Source: Callaeas wilsoni (Eukaryota; Chordata; Aves; Passeriformes; Callaeidae). Taken from it: DNA of 64,000 bases. How positions within the stretch are numbered: position 1 is the first letter of the stretch; each line of letters starts with the position of its first letter. The stretch covers positions 62,001-126,000 of the forward strand of contig VWPU01006282.1 of NCBI GenBank assembly GCA_013398955.1, given 5' to 3'. The notes beneath the pieces were generated by a model, which was not told the origin of the DNA, searched no databases, and worked only from the letters and a program-made list of their open reading frames with translations. Shown one piece after another: positions 47,882-62,397 of this stretch. The position numbers were made by a program, and so were the translations under genes.

Positions 47882-49129
47882 ACACCTCAATGCAAGCAAA
47901 GCACAAAAATAAGGAAGAGAAATAGAGCAGTATATGCTTCAGTCAAGACAAGAAGCATCAACCAAAATCATGCACAAAATAAAACCAGTTCTGGACAGTT
48001 CTAACAGCACAGCTACTCATAACCACAGCCTTCCTGAGGGAGAGAACATCAGTCAAATATTCCTCATTGACACTAATGTAAATCCAGGCGCCTCTTCCAG
48101 TATAACTGTTTTCTCTTTATAGTGCCAGAGAGTGTAAATTTGACCTTGGTGATTTTATTAAAAAGATATAAATTTTACAGAAAAAAAATTCTGCTTCTTC
48201 CTCTGTATTGTTCCTTTATCTGACAAATATTTTCTTTCACTGGCATGGTGGAAATCCTGAGCACATTCTCACTTCTTTCAGAAACCATGTAATTTTGCTT
48301 GCAAATGTCAGGTCCTGTTGTTCAGTGTGGGAAGTGCCAGCTTCAGGGCCAAAGCAGCCAGGTTGGCTGAAACAACTGCAAGAAACAGTCTTCAAAGGCT
48401 ATCAGACCCTAGATATCACTACACCGCCAGTTTCCCTTGGGACACTCGATCTCTGCTCTTACGGTCCTCACAATCCCCTGCAAAGTCTTCATCTCAGCCT
48501 CACTCTCTTTACATCAGTCTCTGCCTCTCTCTCCTCCACCATATTCTCACTCCTGTACATCATCTCTCTCACTCTGTTATTCTTTTTAGTCATTGTGCGC
48601 CACCATTAAACCAGCCAAGGAAGAGAAACTGTTCCAGCCTCACTGCCTTTTCCTCACTGCTCTGCTTCCTTCAAAAAGCCAGGGAGCCAAATTAAGGGGG
48701 ATACCATCACATCGTATATGATGTTTTCAGGGTCTCTCTCTTATATTTTACTTTCTTTGACTGCCAATCATTGGGCAGTCAAACTCTGAACAGTAAAATC
48801 TCAGTTATCTTTGGCTACTGCTGAAGTACAAATGAGAAGAAATTATCTGCCTTCAACTTGTACACAAGATAATTTCATTTTCCATCAAATAGTGTGTCTT
48901 GTAAGAGATGCAGACAGATGATGGACTCTGGCTGGTGTTTATTATATGAAGTGCAACAACTCCTGTGATGCAGCCCTCCTTTTCTGCTCTATCTCTCTAT
49001 TGATTCCAATCTCATAATTAAATTGTGAACTCTGAAAGGAAAAGCCATCTTTCATTTGAAGTACTGCTCAGCATCTGGCCCACCAGGGCTCTGAGCCTTT
49101 ATTAGATCCCTGGTAAGGCTGCAATGCAA
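47882..49129. other. non-coding stretch, nothing recognised
   Basis: A plus-strand open frame at 48208-48609 (133 codons) is Leu/Ser-rich with no recognised domain and no exon boundaries. No repeats were seen. Confidence 0.45.
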
Positions 49130-49440
49130 ATTGTAAGGGGGCTGCATCTGCCTGCTCACCAGCCCCAAGACTCCATGCTTGCCTAATGCAGGGGTCTTAT
49201 ATATCCAATAACACAATAGCTGGAGTGACAGATCGCTACAGTGCGATCGTGCCAGAAGTGTTGTTATGAGTATAAAGGATTGAGCCCGTTGTTAATCATC
49301 TCAAAGCACTTTACACGGGCACAAACATAAATCACAGCACTCCATCCAGTTGGGTAATTACATTCTGCCACAATAAATTCGGTCTAAAATTTCTATCAAT
49401 AGTAGTATTTTTCACTTCCAGTGAACTAAACTTTGCTCTT
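49130..49440. promoter_or_regulatory. candidate conserved non-coding element
   Basis: The segment has retained CpGs (GATCGCTACAGTGCGATCGTG, a GATCGC/GCGATC dyad with 6-nt spacer; GCCCGTTGTTAATC; TTACACGGGC; AATTCGGTC). It also has GTTGGGTAATTACATTCTG, a homeodomain-type site. No repeat or open frame accounts for it. Of the right-hand candidates, this and the one at 40.6 kb look strongest. Confidence 0.35.
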
Positions 49441-52400
49441 TGTTGCTTTATACCACTAAATAGCTGATGTATTTCTCTTCTGTGGTGATCAATTGCTTTC
49501 TACAGAAATTCAGATGTCCACAGAGCTGCAGTATGCTCTTTATGCAGCTGTCAGAGAACTCTAAAAAGCCATTTCTTCATATTAAATTATGTATAAATGC
49601 ACAATTTTTTTTACTATAAAGAAAATGCATGAATGATGTTAAGCAACAGAGTACTTCAAGCAGCCTTTTTGAATTCCAGAAGAGTAAACATGGATTCCTA
49701 AATTATATTTAGCCCATTATGCCATCAAATCCAAAAGGATCCAGAAAAGAGAAAAAATGCTCTAATCTCTTCCTGATGCACATTTCAAAATCTCCACACA
49801 ACTTGGACAGTTCTGAATATGAAATGGCAACTTCATTTGCAACTGGCTATTTATTATTTAGTATACAGTCTATATAGCTGTGCATTCCTTTATAATACAT
49901 GAGGGAAGCTTTTAATTAGTAAAGTAGGGAAGATTTGGCCCTTCAGACAGCCATGCCTGAAGGCATTTAAAAAGCCTTGTGGAACTGCAGTTTCTGAAGA
50001 CTTGCGATGCTATTCGTAGCTACCACTTAGGATTTGTTCCTCAGAGAGAGCAGTTCCCCCTGAACACAGTAAGGTGTTTGTGTACAAATGGAAATGGCAT
50101 ACTGGAGCATTCCATGCTGGTTACAGTGCAGGCCATTTCCTTTGTTAAAAAAATTAAATAAAAATCACTTTCCAGCTGCCTTACACAAGTCCCGATGCAG
50201 TCTTTCAGCTTCCAAAGAGAAGATAAATGGACCATCTTTTCAAAACAATGTCTTCGAAAATATGTATAACACCTGATATCATCAGTTGTGCAGCTATCTT
50301 TGGAAGCTTCTCTGGTTTAGCAGCAAACTAAAGAGATAAGCAAACACATAGTAGGATCTGCATCGTTGCTTGGAAACAATCAGTTTGGGAATGGCATAAT
50401 CCTATTAGTCCGAGGAAGACCGAAATTTTAATAGACTTCATGCAATTCAGATGCAAACTCTTCCTCGCAAATCAAATTTTACTACACATAAAACAGCTTT
50501 CCTCTTTTTTTTCCCCGTCCCTACTAAAGGGCATACAAAATGCCTCATGGCATCACAACAATGAATAATGATGTGCTAAACCTTTATTGATTTGCTTGGC
50601 ATTCTCATAGACTCCCCACTCTCAAAACATATGCACTGAATTACACACTCATGTTTGCAGTATTAAAACTGTATTACATTCAAAAGAGAAGATTGGAGAA
50701 CTCAAAGGACTGCTAATGGAATATAGAGGTCCAGATTATTCAAGCTGGGTTTGGCACAAGAGCACATCTGGGTGCACAGGAGGGGTGCTGACACCACAGT
50801 TTCAGGCAACTCAACCAGTTGGCACATCTGATTAGAGTCCTGCTATTGTGAATGGAGAAACACCAGGATCTCCTGTGACTGAGCCAGAGCAGGGGCTCAC
50901 TTACTGTCCCACAGTTTCTCTGCTGAGTATGGAAGGAGCCTCACTACCTGAAAAGATTATTGAAGTTGAGTGGAGCCTCAGGCCTACTCTGATGTATTTT
51001 CAGCTGTCTCAGGAGTCAAATCGACACCCTGGGGCAGCTGCAGCATGGGGAAGCCCTGTGCTCATGCTGTGGTGCCAGCGTGGAGGATGCTGACTCCTTT
51101 CCCCAGCTCCAGGATGTAGATAGTTCTAGTGATGACTCACGAAGACAACTTTCCAAATTCTAAGTGATGCAGAGCATCAAGAAAGAAATAGAGGTTGAAG
51201 TCTGTAGTCTTGCATAGCTACGTTTCCAATTTCAGAAGTACCGAACTGGGCACTGAAATCCATCTTTATTCAGAGGAGCTCTCATTTATGTGCCAAACTC
51301 CCTTCCGCTTCAGCGGAGCAGAAACTTGTGTAAAGTGTACCATACACACAATGCTTTCCCAGGGAAATGACTTCCTGCCTCATGGCCGTGGCTGCTGGCT
51401 TCAACCCAGCCAAGGAGAGTTATCTAACCTTACTGTACCAGTGTGAAATTCACCTGTTGGCTATGGACAGCTCCTTCTTAACAGATACCGTGATCAGAGC
51501 CGCTATGACAACCCAGATTGATTTCATGCCTGGTCAGCAGCCACACGAAGGATGGGAGCAGCCTTACCAACAGACCTGTGCTTTTTCACCCCAAGACACT
51601 TGTCTCCAAGGCAGGGTTGAGATTTGCAGGGCGGGAATAATGCTGAGACACTACTGATGTTGCCTGGACTGAATTCCATTATCTCAGGCTGTCAAGCAAG
51701 CTTGCACTTTCGACATTAAAAGCATGAATTGTAAAAGTACAAATGGGAGATGATTCTCAAAAGGCATTTTTATAGCCAGCAGAAAGCTTCATGCCAATTG
51801 CTTAAAAAGGCTTTGAAAGTTTTCCAAGACAGCACAACATAGGCCCAAATCACTCCTACTGGTTTAGTTTCATAATTGCCTTCTCTTTCAGTACTTATTT
51901 TTGACTTCAGCTGAGTGTCTCCTACCCTGCTGCCCCAGTCCTCTCTCACTGCCAGTATCCTTCAGAAAGGGATGAACAGATCTTCCTTTCTCACCCCACA
52001 AACGTGACCTGGCTGTGCCACAGGCTGCCGTGGGCAGAAGCACAAGGTGGACGTACCCAGCTGTGCACAAAAATATTTCCAACATTCCCAGCATGAAGTA
52101 TGAGGGAGAAAGTCCAGCTCTGAGGTGCAGCACGGCTGACTGCCAGCTCCTAAAACCTGGAGTGATCCCACAGCATTTGGCAATTTCTGCTTGGCCAACA
52201 CAACACTCGCAAAGCTTAACCTATTCTGTCACCAAGCATTACACAACCAGCTGAGAAAAGGAAGTGTTTGTGTTTCAGCCAGCCCCTCCAAGTCCTGGGT
52301 TTTACTGAGACAGGTTTCTGCAAGTAACTTCAATAAAAGATCGTACTCTAAGCTCTAACACTCCATCTGAAGGTTCCCAGAAGCCTTTTTTCACCTGCAT

Positions 52401-55400
52401 AATGTCTGTCTTCAGCCAGTGCTGGAGGTCCAATGAATTTTTAAATGCAGCATTTGGATCAGAATTTTTCTAACGTTCTTTGCTGCCATTTCTGCACATG
52501 TTGCAGAAAAGCTAGTCTGACCTGAGCTCTCTGAGACTATCCTAGACTGTTCTGCTGTTGTCTAGACCTCCTGGGCACTTGTATTTCCACCTTGAGATCT
52601 CCAGTGGTGCTGTCCTCACTCCTACGTCCAAGCACTGAGAAAATTTTGAGCTAGACGCTTCAGAAATGCAAATCAATGGATAATAACCTTTTCTCACTTG
52701 TATTCCTGAACTATTTTTTATGTTAGTCAGAAATCTGCCTTTTTTCTTGCCTTTTCTACACTTTCAGCACTTTAATGATTAGCCTACGTCTTATTCCTTG
52801 CTCTTTGGATTTTTTTTATGTTGCTAATGATAACATTTTTATCTTGGAAAGATTTCCTGGGTTCTTCAGTGTCTAGCCACAAGATTCTTCCTTATTATTG
52901 TTAGCTGTCTGTTAAGTATGTGGGATACAGCTGTCTGTGCAGCTGGCTGATCCTGATGGTCAGCTTTTGCTGGGAATATGTCAACACGACATGAGAGTGA
53001 TGGTGTCAAAGTAGCTCAGCCCTCATTTTTATTTTCTTCTCTAAACTTTTCCTAGCCACAGTCTGCAAGAGCCTTTCTACTCTGGAGTTATAGCCCCCCT
53101 TCCAGTTCCCACCCCATATATCCCCAAGCAGTAGGGGGGTCTTTCAACTCCTCATGTGATCTGAGCTCTTTTTGCTTTGCTTAGCCCTGCAGGAAGCCTG
53201 GGTTTGGAATGGCTGTGGATGCTGTTCATGTGGAAATGAATGCAGTCATCACAGAACTTTCTTTGGGGTATCAGAGGCCACCACGGGGAGCAGAGGCTGA
53301 CATCAGCAAGGAGAGGTGGGTGAGCCAGTGGCATGGAGCCAGCTGGGTGAAAAGGGGAACAGCCAGAGACGTGAGCCTGGTAGTACCAAAGGAATAATTG
53401 TGCGTCCAGTAAGGCTGGAGGCAGCGGATCGAGGCAGAAGGCAAATGTGCACATGCTGAGGAGGGAAGAGCTTATCCCGTTCCTCACAAAGCACCACAGA
53501 CAGAGTGAAGGATGAGTCACAAGTGCTAATCTTCACTGAGAGGCTTAAACCTTTCAAGCACCAGCACCCATAACCCTGTAACTACAGCACTACCACTGCT
53601 CATAACAGGCCCTTAGGTGCAGTGCTGAGTTTCCAAGGTCTCAGGGCTGAGGTTCATAAGCCTTTTTTTGTCTGAACTTTCCTTAATCTGCCTAGAGCTT
53701 CCTTTTAAGCATGGTTAGCTGTATCTGCTTTTCTTTTTTTTTCCCCCTAATGACCAGGCAGCTATGCTTGATTAGTTTTCCTTTTGCTTGTTTTTGCAGG
53801 CTATAACCATAATGTTTACATTGACAGTAGCAACAAAGAGCCCTTCCATGCAGAATGAAGCTTTCATGTCTAAACACAGTGTAGAGGTGTAGAAGAAGGC
53901 AGGATGATAAGAAAAAGGGCAGAGTCTGACATGGCAGAGCCCAGGGCTGTAAACAACTCACCAATGGTCAGTTACAGAAATGTAGATCTGGGAGCTGCAC
54001 AGAGCACATTTCAGGGGCAGCAAATAGCAAAGAACAAGCATCTAACATAAGTAAGATATGGTTGCAATGCAGAGTGGCAAATCAAAGTGTGAACCAAATT
54101 AGCAAACTTACAGAAATTATTCCAATTGGCTCCTAAGGGGAAGAGAAAGACACTATCAACCTGACAAGACACACAGGGGTGTTGTTCCCCCCTATCCCCT
54201 TGGTATGAAGCCATCAATCTGAGCACCCAGAAGGGCAGTGGAAGGAGTTGCAAAACACTGGAAGAAGGACCAGACACTAGGAGTGGATATAAAAATTTTA
54301 GCTGTATTGTTGTTATTGACGCTTTTTCTATAGTAGTATTTTTTGCTTTTGTTTCCTTTCTTTTCTATATTAATTAGATCTGGATTAATAAGAATTCTTT
54401 TGATCAGTTCATTTAGATTTCAATTTTGCTAACAGCAGATTCTTACCCCTACCCAGTTTGCTTCCATTTTGTCCATAACAAGATTTTGAGCGTAACACGT
54501 TCAATAAATCCCTGATACTTTGGGGACTGAGGGAATTTCTGATTTCTCTCTCTGTTAACAGGTACACACACCAGGCACCTGAAGGCACTAACATCCTCAC
54601 CATTTTCCCATAGCAGTGAGAGTAAGAGTGGGAAAGAGATGCTCAGCAGTTACAGAGCATCCATTACAATCACTCAGCCAGAGCAGCAGTTTCACTGAGG
54701 CCCTACATAACCTCCCTGGTATATAAAGGATTTCTAATTCCTGTAAGAAACCTTACTTTTTCCCATGGCTCTGCAGTGCATGCAGATAATTCCCACCAGC
54801 TTCTAACAGCTCTGTGCTGTGTGTTTTAACATGCTTTTCTGAGTATGACAGAACAAGGTCCTGAAAAGTGTGAGATCATCCCCAGCACCTTTGGTTTTGC
54901 ACTATAGCAAAGAGGCTGTAACACTGTATTGAGGCGGTTTTTAGCCAAGCACCACAGAGCAGAAGAAATTCCCAGCTGATGTGGGACATGTAGGATCCAT
55001 TATCCTTGTTCCTTGCCCACAGAAGCAGAGTCAGCTCTTAACTATTGTGGTTTTATGGTCATTTTGCCCGAGGAGAGCAATTTAAAGCAGGTGCAGCATC
55101 ACCAAGAAATGAGGCCAGTGACCTGGAGTTTCAAAAGCATTTAAGCATCTCCATACAAGCACAACACTGCTGAAAATACCCCACACTCCTTGGGACACTC
55201 CTCTCTCTACTGCTGACTGCTTGGAACAGTTTTCCCCCTGCTTATTTCAGCCTTTCCAACATTTGATAAAAAATTTCCAGATCTCTGATGGAACTGATGA
55301 ATTAAGGAGACAAAATGCCAGCATTTCCTTCTATAATCACTGAGATAATCCACTGAATTTCCAAAGCTGCTACCTGCAAATCTCACTCAATATCAGCAGC

Positions 55401-58400
55401 TCCAGTGGGAATTCAATGCCTCTGAAAGTCCAGCAAGGACCAAAACCACATGCTAAAGACAAACTGCAGAGGATATTGGTGAAAGAAATGGAAGAACAGT
55501 TTTCAGAGAGATGTGACATTCCCTGGAGAAAAGGCTGTCCAACCTGGCTGCTGTATAGATTTTTACATTGCTTTTGAGAGAAAAAAAAATTCTAATTATG
55601 AATGTGTACAAAAAAAGTTTTCATAGGCAGATTATCACCTAAATCCTTTGCAGAAAAAGTGAATTAAAGAGGAATTTGAGTGGGGAAAGAACAATGCTTG
55701 GGTCAAGAGATCAATCCCTTATGTATATGCCTTTACAATGTGCATGTATTTTCCTTATGTTTCCCAACTTTCTTTCTGCCCTTTAATTTCAGGTTGCATG
55801 TTCTGATAGTAAATGTCACACAGCTGCAGAAAGGAAGTCGCAGACAGCCTGTAATTTACTGCCACACATCACTATGAAGAAGTTTGTAATTTGTGATAAT
55901 GGTATTGTTCCTTCAATTCTGTTCTTGTAGCTCATCCTTCATTACACACAGCACTTTACAAAGCCTTCCGTGTTTAGCAGCATTGGCCCCTCAAGCAAGA
56001 GATTACAGTAAGAATATTTAAAATTTTATTACTGCAGCTTTTTTTTCCAAGTCCCTAGTGGCAATAAGTACAAGGTATGAGTGGGTGGTGCCAGGAAAAA
56101 TCATCCTTGTTTGTGTCAGGCAACAAATAAAACCCACATGTATAATACAACTTGACATAATAAACCGTCAGTGCAATTAGCCCTTAGATTAGTAATTTTA
56201 TAATTCAGCTGTTCAGCAATGACTCAAACCTGTTGTATGCCATCTTTCAAGTAATGATGTAAATAGCTTTAGCACACAAAACAGACACCTGCAATTTATT
56301 GCTTCAAAATACACGTTTCCGTTCCAGATATCTGGTCTTTTTCCTGATAAAACTGAAGATGATTTCAATTAAATGGATGTGCTTTACCCAAAGCAGTCTG
56401 AGGCTGAGATAGGAGTGTATAATCTGTGTCAGCTCTGGATGGACTGTGGTGGTGCACTTTTGCCCCACAAATAGGCCATTTCTCTGGTAAAGAATTTGCA
56501 TTTTACTGCTTTCCCAGGCAAGAAATGCATCATCTCTTACCTCTAAGGAGGGGTGTGGGTGTGCAGAGAGAATCACTGCATAGAATCACACAGGAAGGAT
56601 TCAAAATAAACAGATTTGCTGTTTCTTCAGGCTAAAGCTTTGGTTTGCTTCTAATTATGATACTGGTCAAATCCACATAGGATTCAGATTGGTGAAACCC
56701 AAATTTATTTTGATGTGTGATGGTGGTCTTGTTGAGTTTTCCCATCAATGACTCTCTCCAGACACATTAGTTGGTGCCACCAAGGGCCTCCCAAGGACGG
56801 GGGGGTGCTCAACTCTGCTGCAGAGCCATTATTCCCAGACCACATGCAACTGCCCAGGATCTGTGAAATTGCACTTGGCTCACAGATTATTCTGCATTGT
56901 ATCAGTGCTCAATGCATCCCCTTGAGTGTTACAGTTAAATTGGTAAGCTTTTCCTCTCCTGTGTTCCAGTACAATTTTTTATTTTCCCCAACCAGGATAT
57001 TCCTTTCCTCTGGAGAAATCATATCCAGTGCCTTTTGAGGAGTCTCTGGTTTACCTTGTTTATAAACCCACTTTATACCATAGCTGAAACCCCACTGCCT
57101 GATATCTCATGTCTTTCTTCTCACCTTAGTATGATGAGAAAGAGGGAATCATGCGAGCAAGATCTTCATCTACTTCATGAAGATCTGACCCAAAACATGG
57201 GCTGTGTTCAGCCAAGAAGAGTTTTACTAACTCTAGCAATATACATAAAAAGAAAACAGAAACAGGAATATGAATTATTCACCTTTTTCCTACCAATCAT
57301 TAGCTATATTTAATTGAACATCAGGTCAATAAAGTTTTGTGATCTGATAATTTCTTTGAGTGGAATGAACTCAGACTAGGCAGTCAAGTTGATATGGTAT
57401 TTGTGAATCTAGATTTATTTTTCAAGACCAAATTTTGTAAGGTTTTATAAAGCTAATGTGTCTCTAATGGTGTTAAATACAGAGGTGATACAATTAGAAG
57501 GTAGTTCATAGTTAATCAATATTATAAAGATCTCCAAATGCTTTGGTGGATAGGTCATCATATATCATTTTAAATACAAGTAAGATTGGTTGAGAAAAAG
57601 TCATATTTTCAGAGCAATTCTTTGGATGATTTTTTTTTCAAAATGCATTGCTGTCTTGTTCTGACAAGATGAGAAATTCACCTGCAGAAAAAAAGAAACT
57701 ACAAGACTGTGCTTTGTGAGAGGGCTGAAAAAAATCTACAGACAGAAAATGCTTCCTTTGCTTTCCAACTTCTTACAGAAATCTGTAGCCTCTGCCAGTA
57801 ATTTTTGTGTGATTGGTCAGGAGTAAATCTAGCACAAGTTTTACCCAGGCTCTGACTCATTGCAATATAACTGAAGTAAGACGTGTCGTCTGTGTAATTT
57901 TTTCCTCTTTTAGTATTAATATTTTCCTACTAAAGTAATTTCTTAAGTACAATATGCTGTCCTGTACCTCTAGCATATCCTAACACAGAGCTTTTAATTT
58001 GATTTCTACAGGAGGTGGTACCTTTGACTTTCAGAGATTTGTGGCACATGCAGCTGTGTAGGTATGAGGTGTCTTTGGGCAGCAAGGTCTGTTTTGGCAG
58101 CCCTTATATTCTAGGTGTTGCCCAGATTTCCTCAGTTAGCAAAGAGCTCCACGGCAGCAGAGAACCCCAGAAGACATCATGAAAACTGTATGAACAACAC
58201 ATTAAACACCAGTTGCAGAATAATTAGTGTCTTTACTGTCATCTTTGAATGGCTGGCCACATGGAGTTTGACCAGCAAGCTGTGACTTCCATCTCCCCTG
58301 CGAATGAACACGATTAGATGGGGTGATACTTCAGGCTGGCTGATAACAGTGGGATACATTTCAGTGACTAGTCCCTAGAGGAGAAGAGGGGCTGGGAAAG

Positions 58401-60027
58401 ATGTTGCTTCTGCTTGCTGAGGACAGTTTACCACCAGAACTCAGCATCAAGAGATACCAGCCCTAAGAATAGCCTTTTCCAGATACTCTGTCAGTCCTTA
58501 GGGACCTGATTATATGCTGGGGTGAAGGCTACCTCACATCTCTCCTCTCCTTGTTAATATGTTTGTGATACCTGCAGATTAGCACCTCACCCTCACCAGG
58601 CCCCTCTGAACCCACCCCAAGAGTAAACACAGACACTGCTGGTAAGACAAAGCCCTTTTACCAACCAAGAGATAAGTTCAGGTTTCTGTTAGATGATTGC
58701 AGACTAAATTGCCAGCAAAGCATAAACACAGTTTTAATCTCAGCCCTGCAACACAATGTGTCTGTTTGCTTAGGCTCTCTTGCCTAAAACATATCTCTCC
58801 TCTCAGAAGAAAGGGCTGAAGGCACCATCCCACCATCATAGTGTCAACCTCTGCCATCCGGAAGCAGAAACCTCTTCCCCAGTGTGGAGCTGGTTTATAG
58901 ACCTTAGGACTGGAGTCAGAGGTTAAAAAGCAAATGCTGAGAAGGATATTTAGGAGTCAGACTAAGGACTACCTGAAATATCTACAGAGTGTTTTTTCCC
59001 TGGTCTCTGGACAAGATAATGTAATACATTGCTATAAAATAATACATCACGTAACTTATAACACAGAAAAAAATGGTAAAACTAATATATTTTGCTGTCT
59101 ACTTGCAGCCTAGATGCACGTTTAAATATTTCTTTATTTCCATCCTTCTCCTTCCAGCAAATGTCACAATCAGCACAATAGAGCTTCTGAAGGCCTTGTT
59201 TTCCTTCAAGAGCATGAAGTAACCCAAACAATATCAATGGGCTGTGGCTAGAAAGTTTCAGGAGGGAGGCGAATTAAGCCAGTTGAATAAACATGGATCA
59301 GCTTTGGCTGTCACCTTGGGTGAAATCTCTAGGTCACTTTGCCTGAAAATGATAGTATGAAATGGGTCAGACATTCAGGCCTTGGCTCCCCATTTCCCGG
59401 GCCCTAAAGTCAGTCTTCACAGACAAAGCAAGCAGGGAATGTTTTCCTGCTGACCCAGTGGAGTTCATGGGCTCTGGGTGGGGGCACAGGGAAGGGATGG
59501 AGCCTGCAGAAAGAAGGATGGGGACAACCCATGCTCAGGGAGGACAGAGAGAGGGCAGAAAGGGAGCAGAGCATTGTTGCAGCAATGGTGAGTTCCTGCA
59601 GCACCATCCTACTGCACCCCAGTTCTCTGCACAGTTGACAGAAAGGAATAATTGTGTTTTGAGAAGGCTGGGTTTAAGAGACACAATAAATTTCCTGACT
59701 GACACCTCCCTGGTAAATGTGTATAAATTCCCTTGGATAACATGCCACTTGGAGAATTACAGGCTGTGAGTGCTTGGGTAAGTTTTACTGCTTTGGTTTC
59801 AGTAGGCTGGCTAAGGGCTGTGAAACTCCCTCCCAGTGCTCCAAGTTTGAGCACTACATTCACAATTTAAAAGCACTCACATGTTTACCCCGTGTTAGCT
59901 AAAGAAAGAGGCTACATGGGCTGTATGTCATGTTATACTCCTTGATGGAGCTAGAGGGATACCAGAAAGCTCCCTTCAGCAGCAAAGCTGTAACCTTAAA
60001 TGAAAAAATACACAGAAAACTTTCTTC
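49441..60027. other. long non-coding region
   Basis: Over ten kilobases with no recognised gene, CpG island, CR1 or tandem repeat. About 50330-50520 has CpG-retaining AT-rich sequence (CCTATTAGTCCGAGGAAGAC, CTTCCTCGCAAATC) and may be another conserved element. Open frames of 80-135 codons (for example plus 51367-51657, minus 53152-53520, plus 59362-59769) have no recognised motif and are treated as chance. 52340-52640 has a repeat-like feel but was not assigned. Confidence 0.45.
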
Positions 60028-60194
60028 AGCAAAAAAACAGAAAAAAAAAAGAAACAACAACAAAAATTATAAAAACAAAACAAACAAACACCAAAAAAAC
60101 CCAAACCAAACCAAAAAAAACCAACCAAAAAAAAAAAAAAACCAACAAAAAAAAAAAAACCAAAAAAACCAAACCAAACCAAAACAAAAAACCA
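60028..60194. repeat. A/C-rich low-complexity tract, 167 bp
   Basis: A runs of 5-15 separated by CC or C (ACCAAACCAAA type) extend for about 167 bp. It is the complement-strand equivalent of the T/G-rich runs elsewhere. It gives spurious Lys/Asn/Gln-rich open frames on the plus strand and Phe/Gly-rich ones on the minus strand. Confidence 0.9.
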
Positions 60195-61992
60195 TGAGCT
60201 TTGAGGACCAGAAAGAATAAAGTCCTAGTACTGCAAAGATAACCAGCAGCCACTGCAGCACCTATTGTTTCTATTCATAAGCTCCCTCCCGTATCTTTGT
60301 GTCTTTCACTACATCAGTTTCAGGCTACTGAGAAATTCCTTGGTTCCCAAATCAGGCTGAAGCCACTGTAACCCCTGGATGCACTTGAAAGCAGCTGATT
60401 CTGATTTGGTTTTTGCTCTATTATCTCACATTTCCTCCCTTGACCTCTTGAAGAGATACCATTCAAACACTCTGAAAAGAAGCTCTGACTTGCTAGTTAC
60501 ATAAACTTTCAAACAAAAGGCACGCATAATTAGATAGCCCAAATTTGTGCAGTAGCAGAAGCCTTATTAACAGACAGTAACCCTAGAAAGACAGCTTTTT
60601 CTTAACCAAAGGAAAACTACAGTGCTCTGAGGCTGAAATGCTGAGAACACTTGGACAGCACTTACCTACTGCAGTCTTGTAGATGACATAATGCTGTTAA
60701 TTAATGGACTCCAGAGAGTCTCTTTTGTTTGTCTTTGTCTACAAGCTCATTTAAGTAAAAACGTTTCCATCACTGACTTGAACTCTCTTTTAGGGGACAA
60801 TTCTGCATTGCATTTGCAGATGAACAGCCAGCACATAAACAGAGTAAAATAGCTATATGGCAAAACAGGGCCATAGGGAGTTTTTCTCCATACCAGAGAG
60901 CTCAGCTCATCTGGAAGGGGTCCAGTGGCCTTGCAGAGGCACAGAGTGGTGCCTTTGGAGGGTTGAAGAGCATGTTTGATTCTGATCTTGCAACCCTGCG
61001 GACACACGGCTTCGGTGTATTCTGGGTGAAAGCTGTGGGAGCACAAAAGCAGGGGTTGAAAGCGCAGCTGGGCCCAGCTGTGTGCAGGGGCACAGAGCAT
61101 TCTGGGGTGCGCAGGATGGTGGAGGAATGTCTGAGTGTTCTACAAGGATCTGCCTGCAAGCAAGGTGCTTGCTCTGCCGTTGCAGTCAAGGCAGTCTCTG
61201 GCTTTTGGGGACAATTTTACTTCTCTTACAGTAAACATTAGCTTAGCTATGTTGGATGGTTGGCAGTTGCAAAGGATGTGTCTACACTATGGTTCTGGTT
61301 TGGACCACAAGTGAGCTTTAGAAAAAGTGAATCTCCTGATCAGCTCCATGGAGTTTCCCATGGACCCTAAACACTCTTGCCAGGATCCTTCTCTAGAATT
61401 TAGGGGGAGCTTCAGGCAAGCAAACAACTGTCAAATTTCAAAGCTTGACAAAGCAGCTGTTTCCCTCCCAGAAGTGATACACTTTGTTCTTCCAAAGTCT
61501 GATCGATGAAGTCTGACCAGGACATTAAAGGAGAATCTGGAAGGGTGGCAGTGGCAGATGATGGGAGGATGGATTTAAGCCCTCATGAACTTCTTCGATC
61601 TCGAGCAAGTGCAGAGCTGACTGTTTCCTCATGGAGATGCAATGAATCCCAGGGTCACCAGAGCCCCAGTCCAGCTGATAGACTATTGAGCACCTCCCAT
61701 CATTCCTTAACTGGGCCAAGGGCACAGCTGGGAAGGGGAATTCGATTTGAACACTATAGCTTGGTGAGGAAGTATTGATTTCTCTTTCTCTTTTATTTCT
61801 GGGTAGATATTTGTCACTCAATCCTATTTTTTTCTTGAAAAAGAGATACTTCAGTGGATAGTCCTCTGAAAGTTACAAGGAAATTTTTTTCATAAAAAGA
61901 AAATTAATTTCTTTGGGCTCAAAACGTCAGTGGAAATTAATGTGCATCTAATAAGAAGTTCAGTGTCCAAAGGCAATGATGTTGAATTTTGG
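60195..61992. other. non-coding stretch, nothing recognised
   Basis: Short frames only, for example plus 61506-61778 (90 codons), without recognised domains. No repeat family was seen. Confidence 0.45.
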
Positions 61993-62036
61993 GTGGGGGT
62001 TTTTTTTGGTTTTTTTTGTTTTTTTTGTTTTTTTAA
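61993..62036. repeat. T-rich low-complexity run
   Basis: GGGTGGGGG followed by T runs of 7-8 broken by GG or G. Confidence 0.85.
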
Positions 62037-62397
62037 TCTGTGTGGGTATTGTGGAGGTCCTCCTTCTCCTTCTTTGTCAGAAGCAGCTCAAAGCAGGCTC
62101 TGCTGCCTCTTACTGAAGCATGTTGCTCTGCGCCAGTCCTTTATGGGGTTGGGAACAGTAGTTCCATCTTGGCCATGTGCCTGGAAAACGATGTGTTTCT
62201 GGGAGAGAAATGTGGCACTGCTGTCGGCTCCCAAATAGCCTTAGCCATGTCCCACATTCTCCTGGCTTTTCAGTGAGCCCCTTGGACACATCAGTGTGGT
62301 TGTTGCTTTCATGTACACTGACTGCAGCACCTTAGCAAAGGGAACAACTCTTCTTTTGATATTTGTACAGAATTTCACAGGATGATGTTTAGGGTAG
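62037..62397. other. unique sequence between two T/G-rich runs
   Basis: No recognised feature. Confidence 0.45.

Noticed and set aside
46997..47899. 300-codon minus-strand open frame and several 130-160 codon frames in other phases
   Set aside because: They are translations of the perfect CCTTT/AAAGG array, which has no stop in any frame. The low-complexity KERKG or FPFLS repeats are artefacts.
59976..60261. Lys/Asn-rich and Phe/Gly-rich frames
   Set aside because: Translations of the A/C-rich low-complexity tract.
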